Made by a program: the position numbers and the translations under genes
NCBI GenBank assembly: GCA_027038835.1
Contig: JALWGC010000009.1
Span: forward strand, 1 to 64,000
From: Helicobacteraceae bacterium
GTDB taxonomy: Bacteria > Campylobacterota > Campylobacteria > Campylobacterales > Sulfurimonadaceae
Direction: 5' to 3'
Length of the DNA stretch: 64,000 nucleotides
Part shown: piece after piece, positions 8,124 to 16,894 of the stretch
Position numbering within the stretch: position 1 is the first letter of the stretch
How the letters are laid out: the number at the start of each line of letters is the position of its first letter
The notes under the pieces: generated by a model
Seen by the model: the letters and a program-made list of their open reading frames with translations, nothing else
What the model was told of the DNA's origin: nothing
Databases searched by the model: none

Positions 8124-10098
8124 TTCTTTCGTCGTTTTTGTTCGATGGCTTCATCTGCGCATCCTCTTCGAGCTCTTTTTCTATTTCATCTCTTTCGTCA
8201 TGCACTTTACTTTGTAAGCCGTTTCTCTCTTCGAACTCTTTAATGATACGTCTGACGTCTTCACCTGTGATATTCTCTTTTTCGTACAAGAGTTTGACCA
8301 TATCTTCGATAGCTTCACGGTACTCTTCCAAACGCGCTTTGACTTGTTTGTAATGTTCATCGAGCGAAGATTTGATAAACTCATCCATCGCTTCGGCGGT
8401 TTTTTCGCTAAACTCTCTCGCGCCTCCGCCGGTAGGTCCCAAGAAGGACTGGCGTTGTTTTTCAAGCACCATCAACCCCGCGACATCGGTCATACCGTAC
8501 ACTTCCACCATCGACTTGATGATGTCCGTAGCACGCTCGAGGTCGTTACCCGCTCCCGTACTTATCTCACCCAAGAACACCTCTTCAGCAGCCCTTCCGC
8601 CCAAAAGTACGTCCACTTCCGCCCAGAGTTCATGGCGTTGCATCATAAACTTGTCTTCTTCAGGCTTGTTAAGCGTGTATCCAAGTGCGGCAAGTCCACG
8701 TGGAACGATGGAAACTTTGGAAACTTTTTTCGCCCCTTCGGTCGTCTCGGCAATGAGTGCATGACCGCTTTCGTGATAGGCGACAATTTTTTTCTCTTTC
8801 GGATTGATACGGCGCGATTTTTTCGCAAGCCCCGCAAGCGCTCTCTCGACCGCTTCGTAAAGGTCTTGTTGATGTACCTCTTTTTGGTTTTTACGTCCTG
8901 CTAACAAAGCCGCTTCGTTGACGATGTTCGCCAAGTCCGCACCCGCAAGCCCTGCCGTCAAACGCGCGACCTCTTCCAAATCGACATCACGTGCTATCTT
9001 GACGTTTTTGACATGCACTTTGAGTATCTTCACACGCCCTTCGAAATCCGGTTTATCGACAAGCACTTGTCTGTCGAAACGTCCCGGTCTAAGGAGTGCG
9101 GGGTCGAGAATTTCAGGTCGGTTCGTCGCTGCAAGTACGATGACCGGCGTATCGGTTCCAAAACCGTCCATCTCGGCAAGAAGCTGATTGAGCGTTTGCT
9201 CCCGCTCGTCGTTGCCGCCCATCATGCCGTTTGCCGCACGACTTTTTCCTATGGCGTCGATTTCATCGATAAAAATGATACTCGGCGCATCTTTTTTGGC
9301 TTGCTCGAACAGATCACGCACACGCGCAGCCCCGACACCGACGAACATTTCGATAAAACTCGAACCCGAAACCGAGAAAAACGGAACATCCGCTTCACCC
9401 GCGACCGCTTTTGCAAGCAGGGTTTTACCCGTACCCGGACTTCCGACAAGAAGTACCCCTTTTGGTATTTTCGCTCCAAGTTCGACGTAACGTCCGGGAT
9501 ATTTGAGAAAATCGACGATCTCTTGTACTTCCTCTTTGGCTTCTTCGACACCTGCGACATCGTCGAACTTGACGTTTGGTTTTTCGCTGTTGATGAGCTT
9601 TTTGGAGTTGCCTATACCAAGCAATCCTCCGCCCATGCTTTTTTGCATCCGACTCGCAAAGAGCATCCAAAGCCCCATGATTATCAAAAACGGCAGCATC
9701 CAGCCAAACATCTCGGTAAACCAGTTCGTTTCGCTAAAGCCCGTATATTCTATTTTGTTCTTATCGAGTTCTTTTATCAAATCACTATCGCCTCTTACGA
9801 CGCGTGTAGTGTAGATAATACGTCCGTCACTCGATACGGCACGGATGTATTGCTGTCCGATTTCCACTTTTTTAAGCGCTTTTTCCTTGACCAAGTCTTT
9901 CAAGTCGGAATAGCTAATCTCTTTTACGCGAACGTTCGGTCCGACGTTCTCTTTGAGTGTTCCGCTATCGCCTACCAATGTTTTGAATATCAAAATGACG
10001 ATAGCCGAAAACAAAGCGAACGTCAACAAAGGGTTGTTGTTGAAAAAATTGTTATCCGGTGGCTGATTGTTTGGGTTTTGATTGTTCGGATTTGCCAT
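8113..10098 (-). CDS. ftsH: ATP-dependent zinc metalloprotease FtsH
   Basis: 661 aa, normal length. It is a membrane-anchored AAA+ protease that extracts and degrades unassembled membrane proteins and short-lived cytosolic proteins. An Asn-rich N-terminus precedes transmembrane segment 1 (~24-42), a periplasmic domain and segment 2 (~130-148). The AAA module has Walker A GSPGTGKT (219-226), Walker B IDEID (~277-281) and the pore residues FVGVGA; the zinc site is HESGH (442-446). It starts 3 bases after prmA and overlaps psd. FtsH controlling lipid metabolism in other bacteria makes this neighbourhood of interest, but no direct link is shown. Confidence 0.97.
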   Translation of the reverse strand: MANPNNQNPNNQPPDNNFFNNNPLLTFALFSAIVILIFKTLVGDSGTLKENVGPNVRVKEISYSDLKDLVKEKALKKVEIGQQYIRAVSSDGRIIYTTRVVRGDSDLIKELDKNKIEYTGFSETNWFTEMFGWMLPFLIIMGLWMLFASRMQKSMGGGLLGIGNSKKLINSEKPNVKFDDVAGVEEAKEEVQEIVDFLKYPGRYVELGAKIPKGVLLVGSPGTGKTLLAKAVAGEADVPFFSVSGSSFIEMFVGVGAARVRDLFEQAKKDAPSIIFIDEIDAIGKSRAANGMMGGNDEREQTLNQLLAEMDGFGTDTPVIVLAATNRPEILDPALLRPGRFDRQVLVDKPDFEGRVKILKVHVKNVKIARDVDLEEVARLTAGLAGADLANIVNEAALLAGRKNQKEVHQQDLYEAVERALAGLAKKSRRINPKEKKIVAYHESGHALIAETTEGAKKVSKVSIVPRGLAALGYTLNKPEEDKFMMQRHELWAEVDVLLGGRAAEEVFLGEISTGAGNDLERATDIIKSMVEVYGMTDVAGLMVLEKQRQSFLGPTGGGAREFSEKTAEAMDEFIKSSLDEHYKQVKARLEEYREAIEDMVKLLYEKENITGEDVRRIIKEFEERNGLQSKVHDERDEIEKELEEDAQMKPSNKNDERSDD

Positions 10099-10101
10099 CT
10101 A

Positions 10102-10941
10102 CTATGTTTCCTTCCTTCTTTTTACGACGAGTGTTACCCACTCCTCTTTGACTATTCTATCTACAATATCGAAATCGCTATATCGTTTGAGCACTTTCGC
10201 TTCATATTTGTCCATAATCCCCGAAAGCACCAAAAGCGACGTTTCGTTTTTGAGTTTTTCTTTTAAATCGTTGTGTAAAAATATCAAGACATCAGCTACG
10301 ATGTTGGCTATGATAACATCGTAATCGGTTTGCGCTTGCGTGATGGAACCTTCCCATAAATTTCGAAACTCCACACCGTTTAAGGAGCAGTTTTTTCGCG
10401 TATTTTCTATGCTGAGCGCGTCTGTATCACATGCATCTACAATAGCACCGAGTTTCGCTGCTGCTATACCCAAAATACCGCTGCCGCACCCTACATCGCA
10501 CACTTCCATCCCCTCTTGAACGTACTTCGAAACCGCTTCGAGGCAGGTAGAAGTGGTAGGATGGTGTCCCGTACCAAAAGCAAGAGCTGGGTCGATGGCT
10601 ATGTTCACGCTTCCCTCTTTTGGCTTCTCCCAAGTCGGATGAACGTAAAACTTACCTATCGAAACGGGGGTAACGCTCTTTTGGTACTCTTCTATCCAGT
10701 CGGTATTTTTATGTTTGGTAATGTCGCTTTCTATCTCTACGGGCTGACCCGTCGCTTTCGAAAGCGCTTCGGCGAACTGTTCCACACCCCAAAGAATCGT
10801 TTCGGGATTCTCTTCGGTGCGAACGACGAAACTCTCTTCCCTCTCTTCGTATCCCAAAGGCAAAATATCGTTCAAAAAATCTTCGAAGAGAGCAAAATGG
10901 GCGCTTGGCTTGATAACAAGCTCGTAATAGTACTCGCTCAT
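10102..10941 (-). CDS. prmA: Ribosomal protein L11 methyltransferase
   Basis: 279 aa. It methylates amino groups of ribosomal protein L11 using S-adenosylmethionine. The Rossmann-type SAM motif DVGCGSGILGIAAAKLGA is clear, as are the upstream DPALAFGTGHHPTT signature and the NIVADVL catalytic-region motif. It sits between cheY (3-base gap) and ftsH (3-base gap). The prmA-ftsH pairing is, to my knowledge, conserved in Campylobacter. Confidence 0.95.
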   Translation of the reverse strand: MSEYYYELVIKPSAHFALFEDFLNDILPLGYEEREESFVVRTEENPETILWGVEQFAEALSKATGQPVEIESDITKHKNTDWIEEYQKSVTPVSIGKFYVHPTWEKPKEGSVNIAIDPALAFGTGHHPTTSTCLEAVSKYVQEGMEVCDVGCGSGILGIAAAKLGAIVDACDTDALSIENTRKNCSLNGVEFRNLWEGSITQAQTDYDVIIANIVADVLIFLHNDLKEKLKNETSLLVLSGIMDKYEAKVLKRYSDFDIVDRIVKEEWVTLVVKRRKET

Positions 10942-10944
10942 ATA

Positions 10945-11319
10945 CTATTGGGCTTCACCCATTACAGCTTGTAGTTTCTCTTTAAGCACTTGTGGAGTGA
11001 ACGGTTTGACAATGTAGTTGTTCACACCCGCTTTAAGAGCGGTGATAACTTCCGCTTTTCCACCTTCTGTCGTTACCATGATAATAGGCAGGTCTTCAAA
11101 TCTTTCATCGGCACGAACTTTTTTCACAAGCTCCAAGCCGTTCATTTCCGGCATATTCCAGTCGGTTATAAGCATCTCGATATCAGGGTTCGCATCGAGT
11201 TGTGCCCAACCTTCCACACCGTCTCCCGCTTCCAAAACATCTTTATATCCAAGTCTAGCCAGTGTATTTTTAATAATACGACGCATCGTTGAGCTGTCAT
11301 CAACTACGAGAATTTTCAC
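10945..11319 (-). CDS. cheY: Chemotaxis response regulator CheY
   Basis: 124 aa, a stand-alone receiver domain. Acidic pocket Asp7-Asp8, phosphoacceptor Asp53 (ITDWNMP), Thr83 and Lys105 (VKPF) are all present, matching CheY rather than a DNA-binding regulator. Phosphorylated by CheA, it binds the flagellar switch and changes rotation. It has its own -10 (TATTAT at 11356-11361, minus) and Shine-Dalgarno AAAGGA, and is followed within three bases by prmA. No other chemotaxis core genes are in this window. Confidence 0.95.
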   Translation of the reverse strand: MKILVVDDSSTMRRIIKNTLARLGYKDVLEAGDGVEGWAQLDANPDIEMLITDWNMPEMNGLELVKKVRADERFEDLPIIMVTTEGGKAEVITALKAGVNNYIVKPFTPQVLKEKLQAVMGEAQ

Positions 11320-11355
11320 ATCGATTCCTTTACTTACATTAATTCTAATCGGCTA

Positions 11356-11361
11356 ATAATA
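11356..11361 (-). promoter_or_regulatory. Putative cheY -10 element
   Basis: TGCTATTAT on the minus strand, 36 bases before the cheY start, in the 80-bp gap after hisA. It suggests cheY-prmA-ftsH-psd-pssA can be transcribed apart from hisHA. Confidence 0.45.
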
Positions 11362-11399
11362 GCAAATTTTTCGTTGATTTACGATTAAACCTTCTTTTG

Positions 11400-12110
11400 C
11401 TAATCCACAAGCTTGAAAAGCTTTTCCAAATCGATACGCCCTTCATAGTATGCTTTCCCTATGATAACACCATCGATTTTTCCCGTTTTTTGGAGTTTGA
11501 AGATATCTTCACTATCTTTGACACCGCCGCTGGCGATGGTGCTCACACCGCTCGCCTCGGCGATAGAGAGGGTGAAGTCGACATTCACCCCGCTTAATGT
11601 TCCATCTTTGCCTACATCGGTACAGATAATCGCTTCCACACCCGCATCGGCGAACTCTTTGGCCAAATCGGTCGCTTTCATCGAGCTTACTTCACCCCAT
11701 CCTTCAACCGCGACATAGCCGTCTATCGCGTCTATCCCCACGGCGATTGGGTATTTTTTCGCCATCGCTTTGACAAAATCTGGGTCTTTGACGGCGATCG
11801 AGCCTAAAATCACTCTATCGATTCCGATATCAAGCATCTTTTGAATCGTCGCTTCATCTCTTATGCCGCCACCGAGTTCGAGTTTTACCGAGGAGTTCTC
11901 TCTAATTTTCACGATCTGTTCGAGGTTTTTCGGCTCCCCTGCGAACGCTCCGTTTAAATCGACCAAATGCACCCAAGTCGCTCCCATCGACTCGAACTTT
12001 TTTACCAGTTCGTACGGTTCGTCCGAATATACCTTCGCACTTTCCATCAACCCTTTTGTCAGTCTTACCGCTTTGCCGTCTTTCAAATCGATCGCCGGAT
12101 ATAGTGTCAT
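11400..12110 (-). CDS. hisA: Phosphoribosylformimino-5-aminoimidazole carboxamide ribotide isomerase
   Basis: 236 aa (beta-alpha)8 barrel. It catalyses the Amadori rearrangement of ProFAR to PRFAR in histidine synthesis. The N-terminal signature [14 protein letters not shown] carries the catalytic Asp8. The symmetric halves show [17 protein letters not shown] and ASGGVKD phosphate-binding loops. It follows hisH by 10 bases; the remaining his genes are elsewhere in the genome. Confidence 0.96.
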   Translation of the reverse strand: MTLYPAIDLKDGKAVRLTKGLMESAKVYSDEPYELVKKFESMGATWVHLVDLNGAFAGEPKNLEQIVKIRENSSVKLELGGGIRDEATIQKMLDIGIDRVILGSIAVKDPDFVKAMAKKYPIAVGIDAIDGYVAVEGWGEVSSMKATDLAKEFADAGVEAIICTDVGKDGTLSGVNVDFTLSIAEASGVSTIASGGVKDSEDIFKLQKTGKIDGVIIGKAYYEGRIDLEKLFKLVD

Positions 12111-12120
12111 CGTTTTCCTT

Positions 12121-12732
12121 TTAGAGTTTTGTAAAATTTTCTATAATCTTCAAGCCGTTTTTATGGCTTTTTTCAGGGTGAGGCTGAATCCCCAAAACGT
12201 TTTCTTCGGCTATCGCACTTGAAAAAGCGTAACCGTAGAAGCTTTTGCCTATTTCGTTTCGCTCATCTCCCACTTGCGCATGAAAAGAGTGCACGAAGTA
12301 GAGATAATGCTCCTCATCCAAACCCTCAAAAAGGGGATGTTGTTTTGTGAACATCCTGTTCCATCCCATATGGGGTACTTTTAGCGGTGTTTCGAACTTC
12401 GAGGTATCAAAAGCGACCACTTCCCCTTCTATCAGCCCAAGCCCTTCGTGTTTTCCGAACTCTTCGCTGGAGTTGAGCAAAAGTTGCATCCCAAGACAAA
12501 TCCCCATCATGTAACGCCCGCTTTTGGCGTACTCTTTTATCGCTTCATCCATCCCGCGCTGTACTAGATGCTCCATAGCATCACCGAACGCACCGACACC
12601 CGGCAAAACCAACTTGTCGTACTCTTTGAACTTATTGGCATCTTCGACCACTTCCGCTTTTGCGCCCACTTTGTCAAACGCGTTCAAAACGCTTGCGAGG
12701 TTCCCCATGTTGTAGTTTATGATTCCTATCAT
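12121..12732 (-). CDS. hisH: Imidazole glycerol phosphate synthase glutaminase subunit
   Basis: 203 aa class I glutamine amidotransferase. It supplies ammonia to HisF in the fifth step of histidine synthesis. Nucleophile Cys79 (MGICLGMQ) and the His185/Glu187 pair (QPHPEK) complete the triad. It overlaps the PDC-domain gene by 4 bases upstream and precedes hisA. No hisF is visible, so the partner must lie elsewhere. Confidence 0.95.
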   Translation of the reverse strand: MIGIINYNMGNLASVLNAFDKVGAKAEVVEDANKFKEYDKLVLPGVGAFGDAMEHLVQRGMDEAIKEYAKSGRYMMGICLGMQLLLNSSEEFGKHEGLGLIEGEVVAFDTSKFETPLKVPHMGWNRMFTKQHPLFEGLDEEHYLYFVHSFHAQVGDERNEIGKSFYGYAFSSAIAEENVLGIQPHPEKSHKNGLKIIENFTKL

Positions 12733-13634
12733 TGTTCATCCACTCTCAGTTTTGTAAATTTGATGTATATAGCGAGTGTCAAAAGGAGTAACGACACCCC
12801 TATCATAATGTATAACGAATAAATCAGCTTGTTCGGGTCGGTTATGGCGAACTTGAACACCAGCATCAGCGCCTCGATAGAAAGCGCTATGATGATAGAG
12901 CCTAAAAAGCGCACCATCGTTTTATGGGGACCGGAGACATTATGTTCCTTGTGGCGACCCAAAATCTCCTCTTCGACGATCGTTTTGACAAGGTCGAAAA
13001 TAGCCAAGGAGAGTGTAAGCAAAATCGTCGCTTCGAACATATCTTTTATCTTGAAATGTCCCGGTGAAATCTCCGTTACGAAATTTTGCAACGCTTTGAA
13101 AAAGAGTAAGAACGCAACTGCGAAAAGTGCGAAAGAAAACGCTCCGTAAGCGTATTTGAAAAACCTGTTCGAAAACCGATCGACAGGTGTCGGATGCGCA
13201 ACTTTTATCACCTCTTCAAACGGCATATCCAAACACGCGACATATTTGAGCTCTTCGTTCTCGTCGTAAATCGGCATCGAAACGGTAATGGTCAAATCAC
13301 CCGTAATCAATGAAGGATACGGATCGGTCAATGTACAGCGTTTCTCTTTTACCGCTCTGTAATAGTACGCTCTATCGGCTCGAATACGCCCTATATCTTC
13401 ATCTATCTGCTTCGTTTTCGTGTATGTCGGCGATATCTGCACCCCCCTATGGTCAAGCAGATACACCCCCTCACATTCATCGAGTTCCGATTTGATGCGA
13501 AGCAACTTCGGAACGATCATCTCGGGAGAAACCGAGGGGAGCCGATCTGGGATGTTTTTATGGAACAAATAGCAAAAATAGGCTCTGGCTTTCGTTCTAC
13601 TTTCCGAAAACGCTTGAATATCTGAAGGTACCAT
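12729..13634 (-). CDS. PDC sensor-domain membrane protein
   Basis: 301 aa. Residues ~20-135 look like an extracytoplasmic PDC/Cache-type ligand-binding fold (GVYLLDHRGVQISPTYT; YYYRAVKEKRCTLTDPYPS; ITVSMPIYDENEELKYVACLDM). The rest has about four membrane helices (near 160-180, 198-220, 238-262, 270-293). No kinase, GGDEF or methyl-accepting domain follows, so the output is unknown. There is no clear N-terminal membrane anchor, which is odd for a periplasmic sensor. A strong Shine-Dalgarno (GGGAGAAAGAG) supports the start. The gene overlaps hisH by 4 bases, and a MITE-like element lies 30 bases upstream. Confidence 0.75.
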   Translation of the reverse strand: MVPSDIQAFSESRTKARAYFCYLFHKNIPDRLPSVSPEMIVPKLLRIKSELDECEGVYLLDHRGVQISPTYTKTKQIDEDIGRIRADRAYYYRAVKEKRCTLTDPYPSLITGDLTITVSMPIYDENEELKYVACLDMPFEEVIKVAHPTPVDRFSNRFFKYAYGAFSFALFAVAFLLFFKALQNFVTEISPGHFKIKDMFEATILLTLSLAIFDLVKTIVEEEILGRHKEHNVSGPHKTMVRFLGSIIIALSIEALMLVFKFAITDPNKLIYSLYIMIGVSLLLLTLAIYIKFTKLRVDEQ

Positions 13635-13664
13635 CTCTTTCTCCCGTATAAATAAGTGCTATAT

Positions 13665-13935
13665 TAGACTTCTTGCAAAACTCCTAAACAGTCTCAGAGG
13701 AGCTAAAAGCAAGAGATTTTGCAAAACAAATTTTCAAGCCTAGCCGTAGCTAAGTTTGGAAATTTTTTTGTGAAATGTCGCAGACTTTTCACTTCTCCCG
13801 TAGGGCGCTAACAAGAGAGCTTTACTCTTCGTTAGATAACCTTCACCGTAGCGTTGGCTACGCTAAAGAACATCTGCCTTGATTAAAACTCTCTTGTTAG
13901 CGCTGAGACTACTTAGGAGTTTTGCAAGAAGTCTA
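13665..13935. mobile_element. MITE-like element, 271 bp, with 33-bp terminal inverted repeats
   Basis: The ends 13665-13697 and 13903-13935 are inverted copies with 31 of 33 bases identical, beginning TAGACTTCTTGCAAAAC. Inside, GCGCTAACAAGAGAG (13805-13819) and its perfect complement (13889-13903) form a second nested pair, and GTAGC/GCTAC makes a small hairpin near 13849. There is no coding capacity. TA at both outer edges could be a TA target duplication, or part of the repeat. It behaves like a non-autonomous element mobilised by a transposase encoded elsewhere. It separates the PDC gene from any upstream promoter and ends 5 bases from the ymdB stop. Confidence 0.8.
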
Positions 13936-13940
13936 TTATA

Positions 13941-14750
13941 TTATTTTTCCATAAACGCATCAGTTCTAACGACCTCGCCGCTGTCGTAGAGTTTGAGTTT
14001 GAAACCGCTTAGGGCTTTACCCTCTTTCATCTCCATCACGACACATTGCATGATCTTTTTACACTTTTTCGGCACGTCGAAATGGGCTTTCAAACCGGTC
14101 GTAAACTGCTTCAATGGCGCACTTGATTCCATCCCGATGACGTTGTCTCTGCACCCGCTCATCCCGACATCGCTAAGATAAAGCGTACCGTTTGCTATTT
14201 GCAAATCATCACTTCCGACATGGGTGTGTGTCCCCACTATGGCACTCGCTTTTCCTTGCAAAAGCATCATCATCCCGCGTTTCTCGGCACTCGCTTCTGC
14301 ATGAAAATCGATAAAAATATTTTTCACTCCATCCTCTATCAGGCGTTCCACTTCATCGTTCGCGGCTCGAAACGGGTTTTCGCACATAGGCATCCCGTAA
14401 TGTCCCATCACATTCAAAACCGCCAAGCGTTCATCCCCTACTTTAAACACCATCACACCTTTTCCGGGTACTTCTGTGGGGTAATTCAGCGGTCGCAAAA
14501 TCGGCTCGCTTTGCAAAAGCGGCAAAAGCTCCTTTTTGTCCCACGTATGGTTTCCGCCTGTCATGCAATCGACCCCGTAATCAAAAAGCTCTTTGGCGTT
14601 TTTCGGGGTCATTCCAAAACCGTGCGAGGCGTTTTCGTAGTTGGCGACGACGAAATCGATGCCGTATTGTTCTCGCAACGTTTTTAGATGGTTTTTGAGC
14701 ATTTCACGGCCGGGACGACCGACGATATCGCCTATAAAAAGTAGTTTCAT
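13941..14750 (-). CDS. YmdB-family metallophosphoesterase (TIGR00282)
   Basis: 269 aa. It has the calcineurin-like fold with IGDIVGRPGR at the N-terminus, NYENASHGFG, GGNHTWDKKE, FIDFHAEASAEK and GTHTHVGSDD, which together supply the two-metal site. Bacillus YmdB is a 2',3'-cyclic nucleotide phosphodiesterase affecting biofilm and motility decisions; Deinococcus and Mycoplasma homologues are similar. Length is standard. It stands alone between the MITE and the ars-like operon, on the same strand. Confidence 0.88.
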   Translation of the reverse strand: MKLLFIGDIVGRPGREMLKNHLKTLREQYGIDFVVANYENASHGFGMTPKNAKELFDYGVDCMTGGNHTWDKKELLPLLQSEPILRPLNYPTEVPGKGVMVFKVGDERLAVLNVMGHYGMPMCENPFRAANDEVERLIEDGVKNIFIDFHAEASAEKRGMMMLLQGKASAIVGTHTHVGSDDLQIANGTLYLSDVGMSGCRDNVIGMESSAPLKQFTTGLKAHFDVPKKCKKIMQCVVMEMKEGKALSGFKLKLYDSGEVVRTDAFMEK

Positions 14751-14775
14751 GTAATTTCCGTAAATTTTTAGCGAA

Positions 14776-15174
14776 TTATACCAAAGCGGCGACGATTTTT
14801 GGCAAAAGTACGGTTTTTATCTCTTTATACGTTTTTTCAAACGCCGCGAAATCTTTACCGTCAGGGTCTTCGAAACCGACATGTATTTTCTTTAGAGGCT
14901 TTGGAAAAACAGGACAAGTCTCTTTTGCATGATCACACACCGTTACGACAAGGTCGAAATCTTCATCGATCACCTCATCGAGATGTTTCGAGTAGTACTT
15001 CTCATCCCATATGCCGTTTCGTTCCAGCACCTTTTTCGCATTGGGATTGACCCTCCCACTTGGTGCGACTCCGCAACTTTTCGCTTCTATTCCATCCAAA
15101 AAAGCCTCTACAAGTGCCTCGGCGATTATACTTCGGCAACTGTTTCCCGTACACATAATCAAAACTTTTTTCAT
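14776..15174 (-). CDS. arsC: Thioredoxin-coupled arsenate reductase (LMW-PTPase fold)
   Basis: 132 aa. The P-loop CTGNSCRS (Cys8 to Arg14) and the redox pair Cys80/Cys87 (VCDHAKETCP) match the Staphylococcus pI258/Bacillus ArsC type, which reduces arsenate to arsenite by a triple-cysteine relay to thioredoxin. That pair separates it from plain tyrosine phosphatases. It is the last gene of a four-gene operon and overlaps the permease by 4 bases, so arsenite would be exported by that permease or by a transporter elsewhere. Confidence 0.9.
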   Translation of the reverse strand: MKKVLIMCTGNSCRSIIAEALVEAFLDGIEAKSCGVAPSGRVNPNAKKVLERNGIWDEKYYSKHLDEVIDEDFDLVVTVCDHAKETCPVFPKPLKKIHVGFEDPDGKDFAAFEKTYKEIKTVLLPKIVAALV

Positions 15175-16214
15175 ACCGTTTCTTTATCGTTTCTTTTTTT
15201 CATTATAATAAAAAAATATCCCATCAAACCAAGCATCACAACGGCTGCAGCGGTATGAAACACACTGAAATTTTCATCATGGGCGAACATCTCTTTCGTT
15301 ACCACCGAACCGAAATAGAAATCGAACAAATACCCAAATCCAAGCGACATCACACCGATAGTTCCAAGGTAAATCCAAAGCGCACGTTTCCCAAGAGTCG
15401 AAAGCACGACCCCCATCGTTACGCTATTGGTCGCAGGACCGGCACTCAGCAGTACAAACGCCGCTCCGGGGCTTATGCCTGCAGCTATAAGTCCTGCGGC
15501 TATGGGGAGCGAAGCGGTAGCACAAATATACATAGGCAACGAAACGAGCAAAATCAAAAAATACACGCTCCAGCTCGCATCTCCCAGATACTCCATCAAA
15601 TTTTCAGGCAAAAGCGCCGTTATAAGCGCGCCGATTGCAAGCCCCCAAAAAAGCGGTTTGGCAAAATCTTTGAAAATGTCGAACACCGCATAATGAAACG
15701 CTTGTTTGAAAGAAAACTTTTTGCTTGTTCCGCTTTGACAACTCTCGCCGCTACAACAGCAACTACCGCTTTCTTGCTTTTGCGCATCAGCTACGACTTC
15801 ATGTCCGAAAAAATTTTGAAAAATTCCGGCTACAATCGCTATGAGAAACGAAGAGACGACACGATATATCGTAAATATCCAGCCAAAAAAACCGTAAGTC
15901 GCCAAAATACTATCGACCCCGGTTATCGGGGTGGAGATAAGAAAACTAAGTACACTCCCGCTACTTGCACCCTCTTTTTTCAATGTTGTCGCAAAGGGGA
16001 TGACACTACATGAACAAAGCGGCAAAGGGATACCGAACACCGAAGCTTTAAGTACGCTTCCTACGCTACTTCGACCAAGATGTTTCGCTACGAACCCTTC
16101 TGGAATAACCTGCTTCAAAATCCCCGCAACACTCACCCCAAAGAGTATATATATCGCCATGTCGTTGGCAAGCGACCAAAAACTCGATAAAAATCGTTCT
16201 ATCCACTCCACCAC
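15171..16214 (-). CDS. ArsP/SO_0444-type permease (DUF318 family)
   Basis: 347 aa with eight to ten membrane segments. The first half has the diagnostic GIPLPLCSCSVIPF (Cys67, Cys69) and TPITGVDS; the second half repeats the fold (SLPMYICATASLPIAAGLI, SPGAAFVLLSAGPATN). This is the ArsP/DUF318 permease family: some members export trivalent organoarsenicals, others are annotated as Cu/Zn efflux (SO_0444). A soluble loop between the halves is Cys-rich (Cys152-154, Cys159), suggesting a soft-metal or metalloid site. It overlaps arsR by 1 base and arsC by 4. The exact substrate cannot be read from sequence. Confidence 0.82.
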   Translation of the reverse strand: MVEWIERFLSSFWSLANDMAIYILFGVSVAGILKQVIPEGFVAKHLGRSSVGSVLKASVFGIPLPLCSCSVIPFATTLKKEGASSGSVLSFLISTPITGVDSILATYGFFGWIFTIYRVVSSFLIAIVAGIFQNFFGHEVVADAQKQESGSCCCSGESCQSGTSKKFSFKQAFHYAVFDIFKDFAKPLFWGLAIGALITALLPENLMEYLGDASWSVYFLILLVSLPMYICATASLPIAAGLIAAGISPGAAFVLLSAGPATNSVTMGVVLSTLGKRALWIYLGTIGVMSLGFGYLFDFYFGSVVTKEMFAHDENFSVFHTAAAVVMLGLMGYFFIIMKKRNDKETV

Positions 16215-16522
16215 TATACCTTACAACCGTGTACCAACTTTGGAAGTTCCATCTCCAAAGATGCTATTTTTTTCACCATCTCTTCCCTAAAAGGGTCGAG
16301 TTCGCCCAGCTGAAAGTACGCCCATCTCCCTTGGCGCTCCACAACCAAGAAACCGGCGTCTTTGAGTATTTTCAAATGTCGCGAAACACGAGACTGTATC
16401 ATACCAAACGAATTTTCTACATCGCAAACGCAAACACGTCCGTTTCGCTTGATAAAAGCTAAAAAAAGCACTCTCGTTTCATCATTGAGTGCGGAAACGA
16501 CTTGCAAAAACTCCTGCATCAA
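16214..16522 (-). CDS. arsR: ArsR/SmtB-family metalloregulator
   Basis: 102 aa winged-helix repressor. The recognition helix region is MIQSRVSRHLKILKDAGFL, and the sensor motif VCVCDVE (Cys31, Cys33) is the classic As(III)/Sb(III) site of ArsR proteins, which release DNA on metalloid binding. A matching ATCAA-N6-TTGAT operator lies upstream of the operon at 16829-16844. It starts 4 bases inside the 85-aa gene and ends on the permease start, so repressor and pump are made together. Confidence 0.93.
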   Translation of the reverse strand: MMQEFLQVVSALNDETRVLFLAFIKRNGRVCVCDVENSFGMIQSRVSRHLKILKDAGFLVVERQGRWAYFQLGELDPFREEMVKKIASLEMELPKLVHGCKV

Positions 16523-16776
16523 TTCACCACTTTGGAGCGCGACAACGCTTCTTTTATCTCCTCTTCACTCACCTTTCCTTTGAGCTCGAGCGTAACGGCA
16601 CCGTCTTCACCGCTTACGACCATATCTTCGACCTTTTTCTTCGTTTCGTCGCTCATACATTCACATTTACCAGTAGCACAATTTTGCACCATCGTAAAAA
16701 CGGTATCTTTGGCGATAGCTCCGCTAAAATCTATACTTACACCCGCTTGCGTCTTTTTTACCTCTTTTTTTATCAT
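16519..16776 (-). CDS. Small CxxxxCxC protein opening the ars-like operon
   Basis: 85 aa. I do not recognise the family. A central cluster, NCATGKCECM (Cys38, Cys43, Cys45 by my count), sits between a short strand-rich N-terminus (TQAGVSIDFSGAI) and a mixed, acidic C-terminal half (VTLELKGKVSEEEIKEAL). No signal peptide or membrane helix is seen, so it is probably cytoplasmic. It is the first gene after the ArsR operator and overlaps arsR by 4 bases, so expression should follow arsenite or metal exposure. A metallochaperone or buffering role is an inference from cysteines and position. Confidence 0.7.
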   Translation of the reverse strand: MIKKEVKKTQAGVSIDFSGAIAKDTVFTMVQNCATGKCECMSDETKKKVEDMVVSGEDGAVTLELKGKVSEEEIKEALSRSKVVN

Positions 16777-16828
16777 AATGCATCCTTATCTATTTCGATG
16801 ACGTATGGTACTCTTTTCAAATAAACAT

Positions 16829-16844
16829 ATCAAGATATATTGAT
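16829..16844 (-). promoter_or_regulatory. ArsR operator box
   Basis: ATCAA-GATATA-TTGAT, a perfect 5-bp inverted repeat with a 6-bp spacer, matches the known ArsR/SmtB operator pattern (ATCAA-N6-TTGAT). It lies 53 bases before the first gene of the operon, and the AT-rich TATAATATT context around it could include the promoter. The remainder of 16777-16894 shows no gene. Confidence 0.85.
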
Positions 16845-16894
16845 ATATAATATTCTCATTTATTTTTCGTTTAAGGATTCTCCTGTTGGAGTCC

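Noticed and set aside
9013-10266. A 417-codon plus-strand frame opposite ftsH and prmA
   Set aside because: It is a shadow of two well-supported genes; the product is Arg/Phe-rich with no domain.
13661-13940. A long target-site duplication around the MITE-like element
   Set aside because: The flanks (GCTATAT on the left, TTATATT on the right) are AT-rich and do not give an unambiguous duplication longer than TA.
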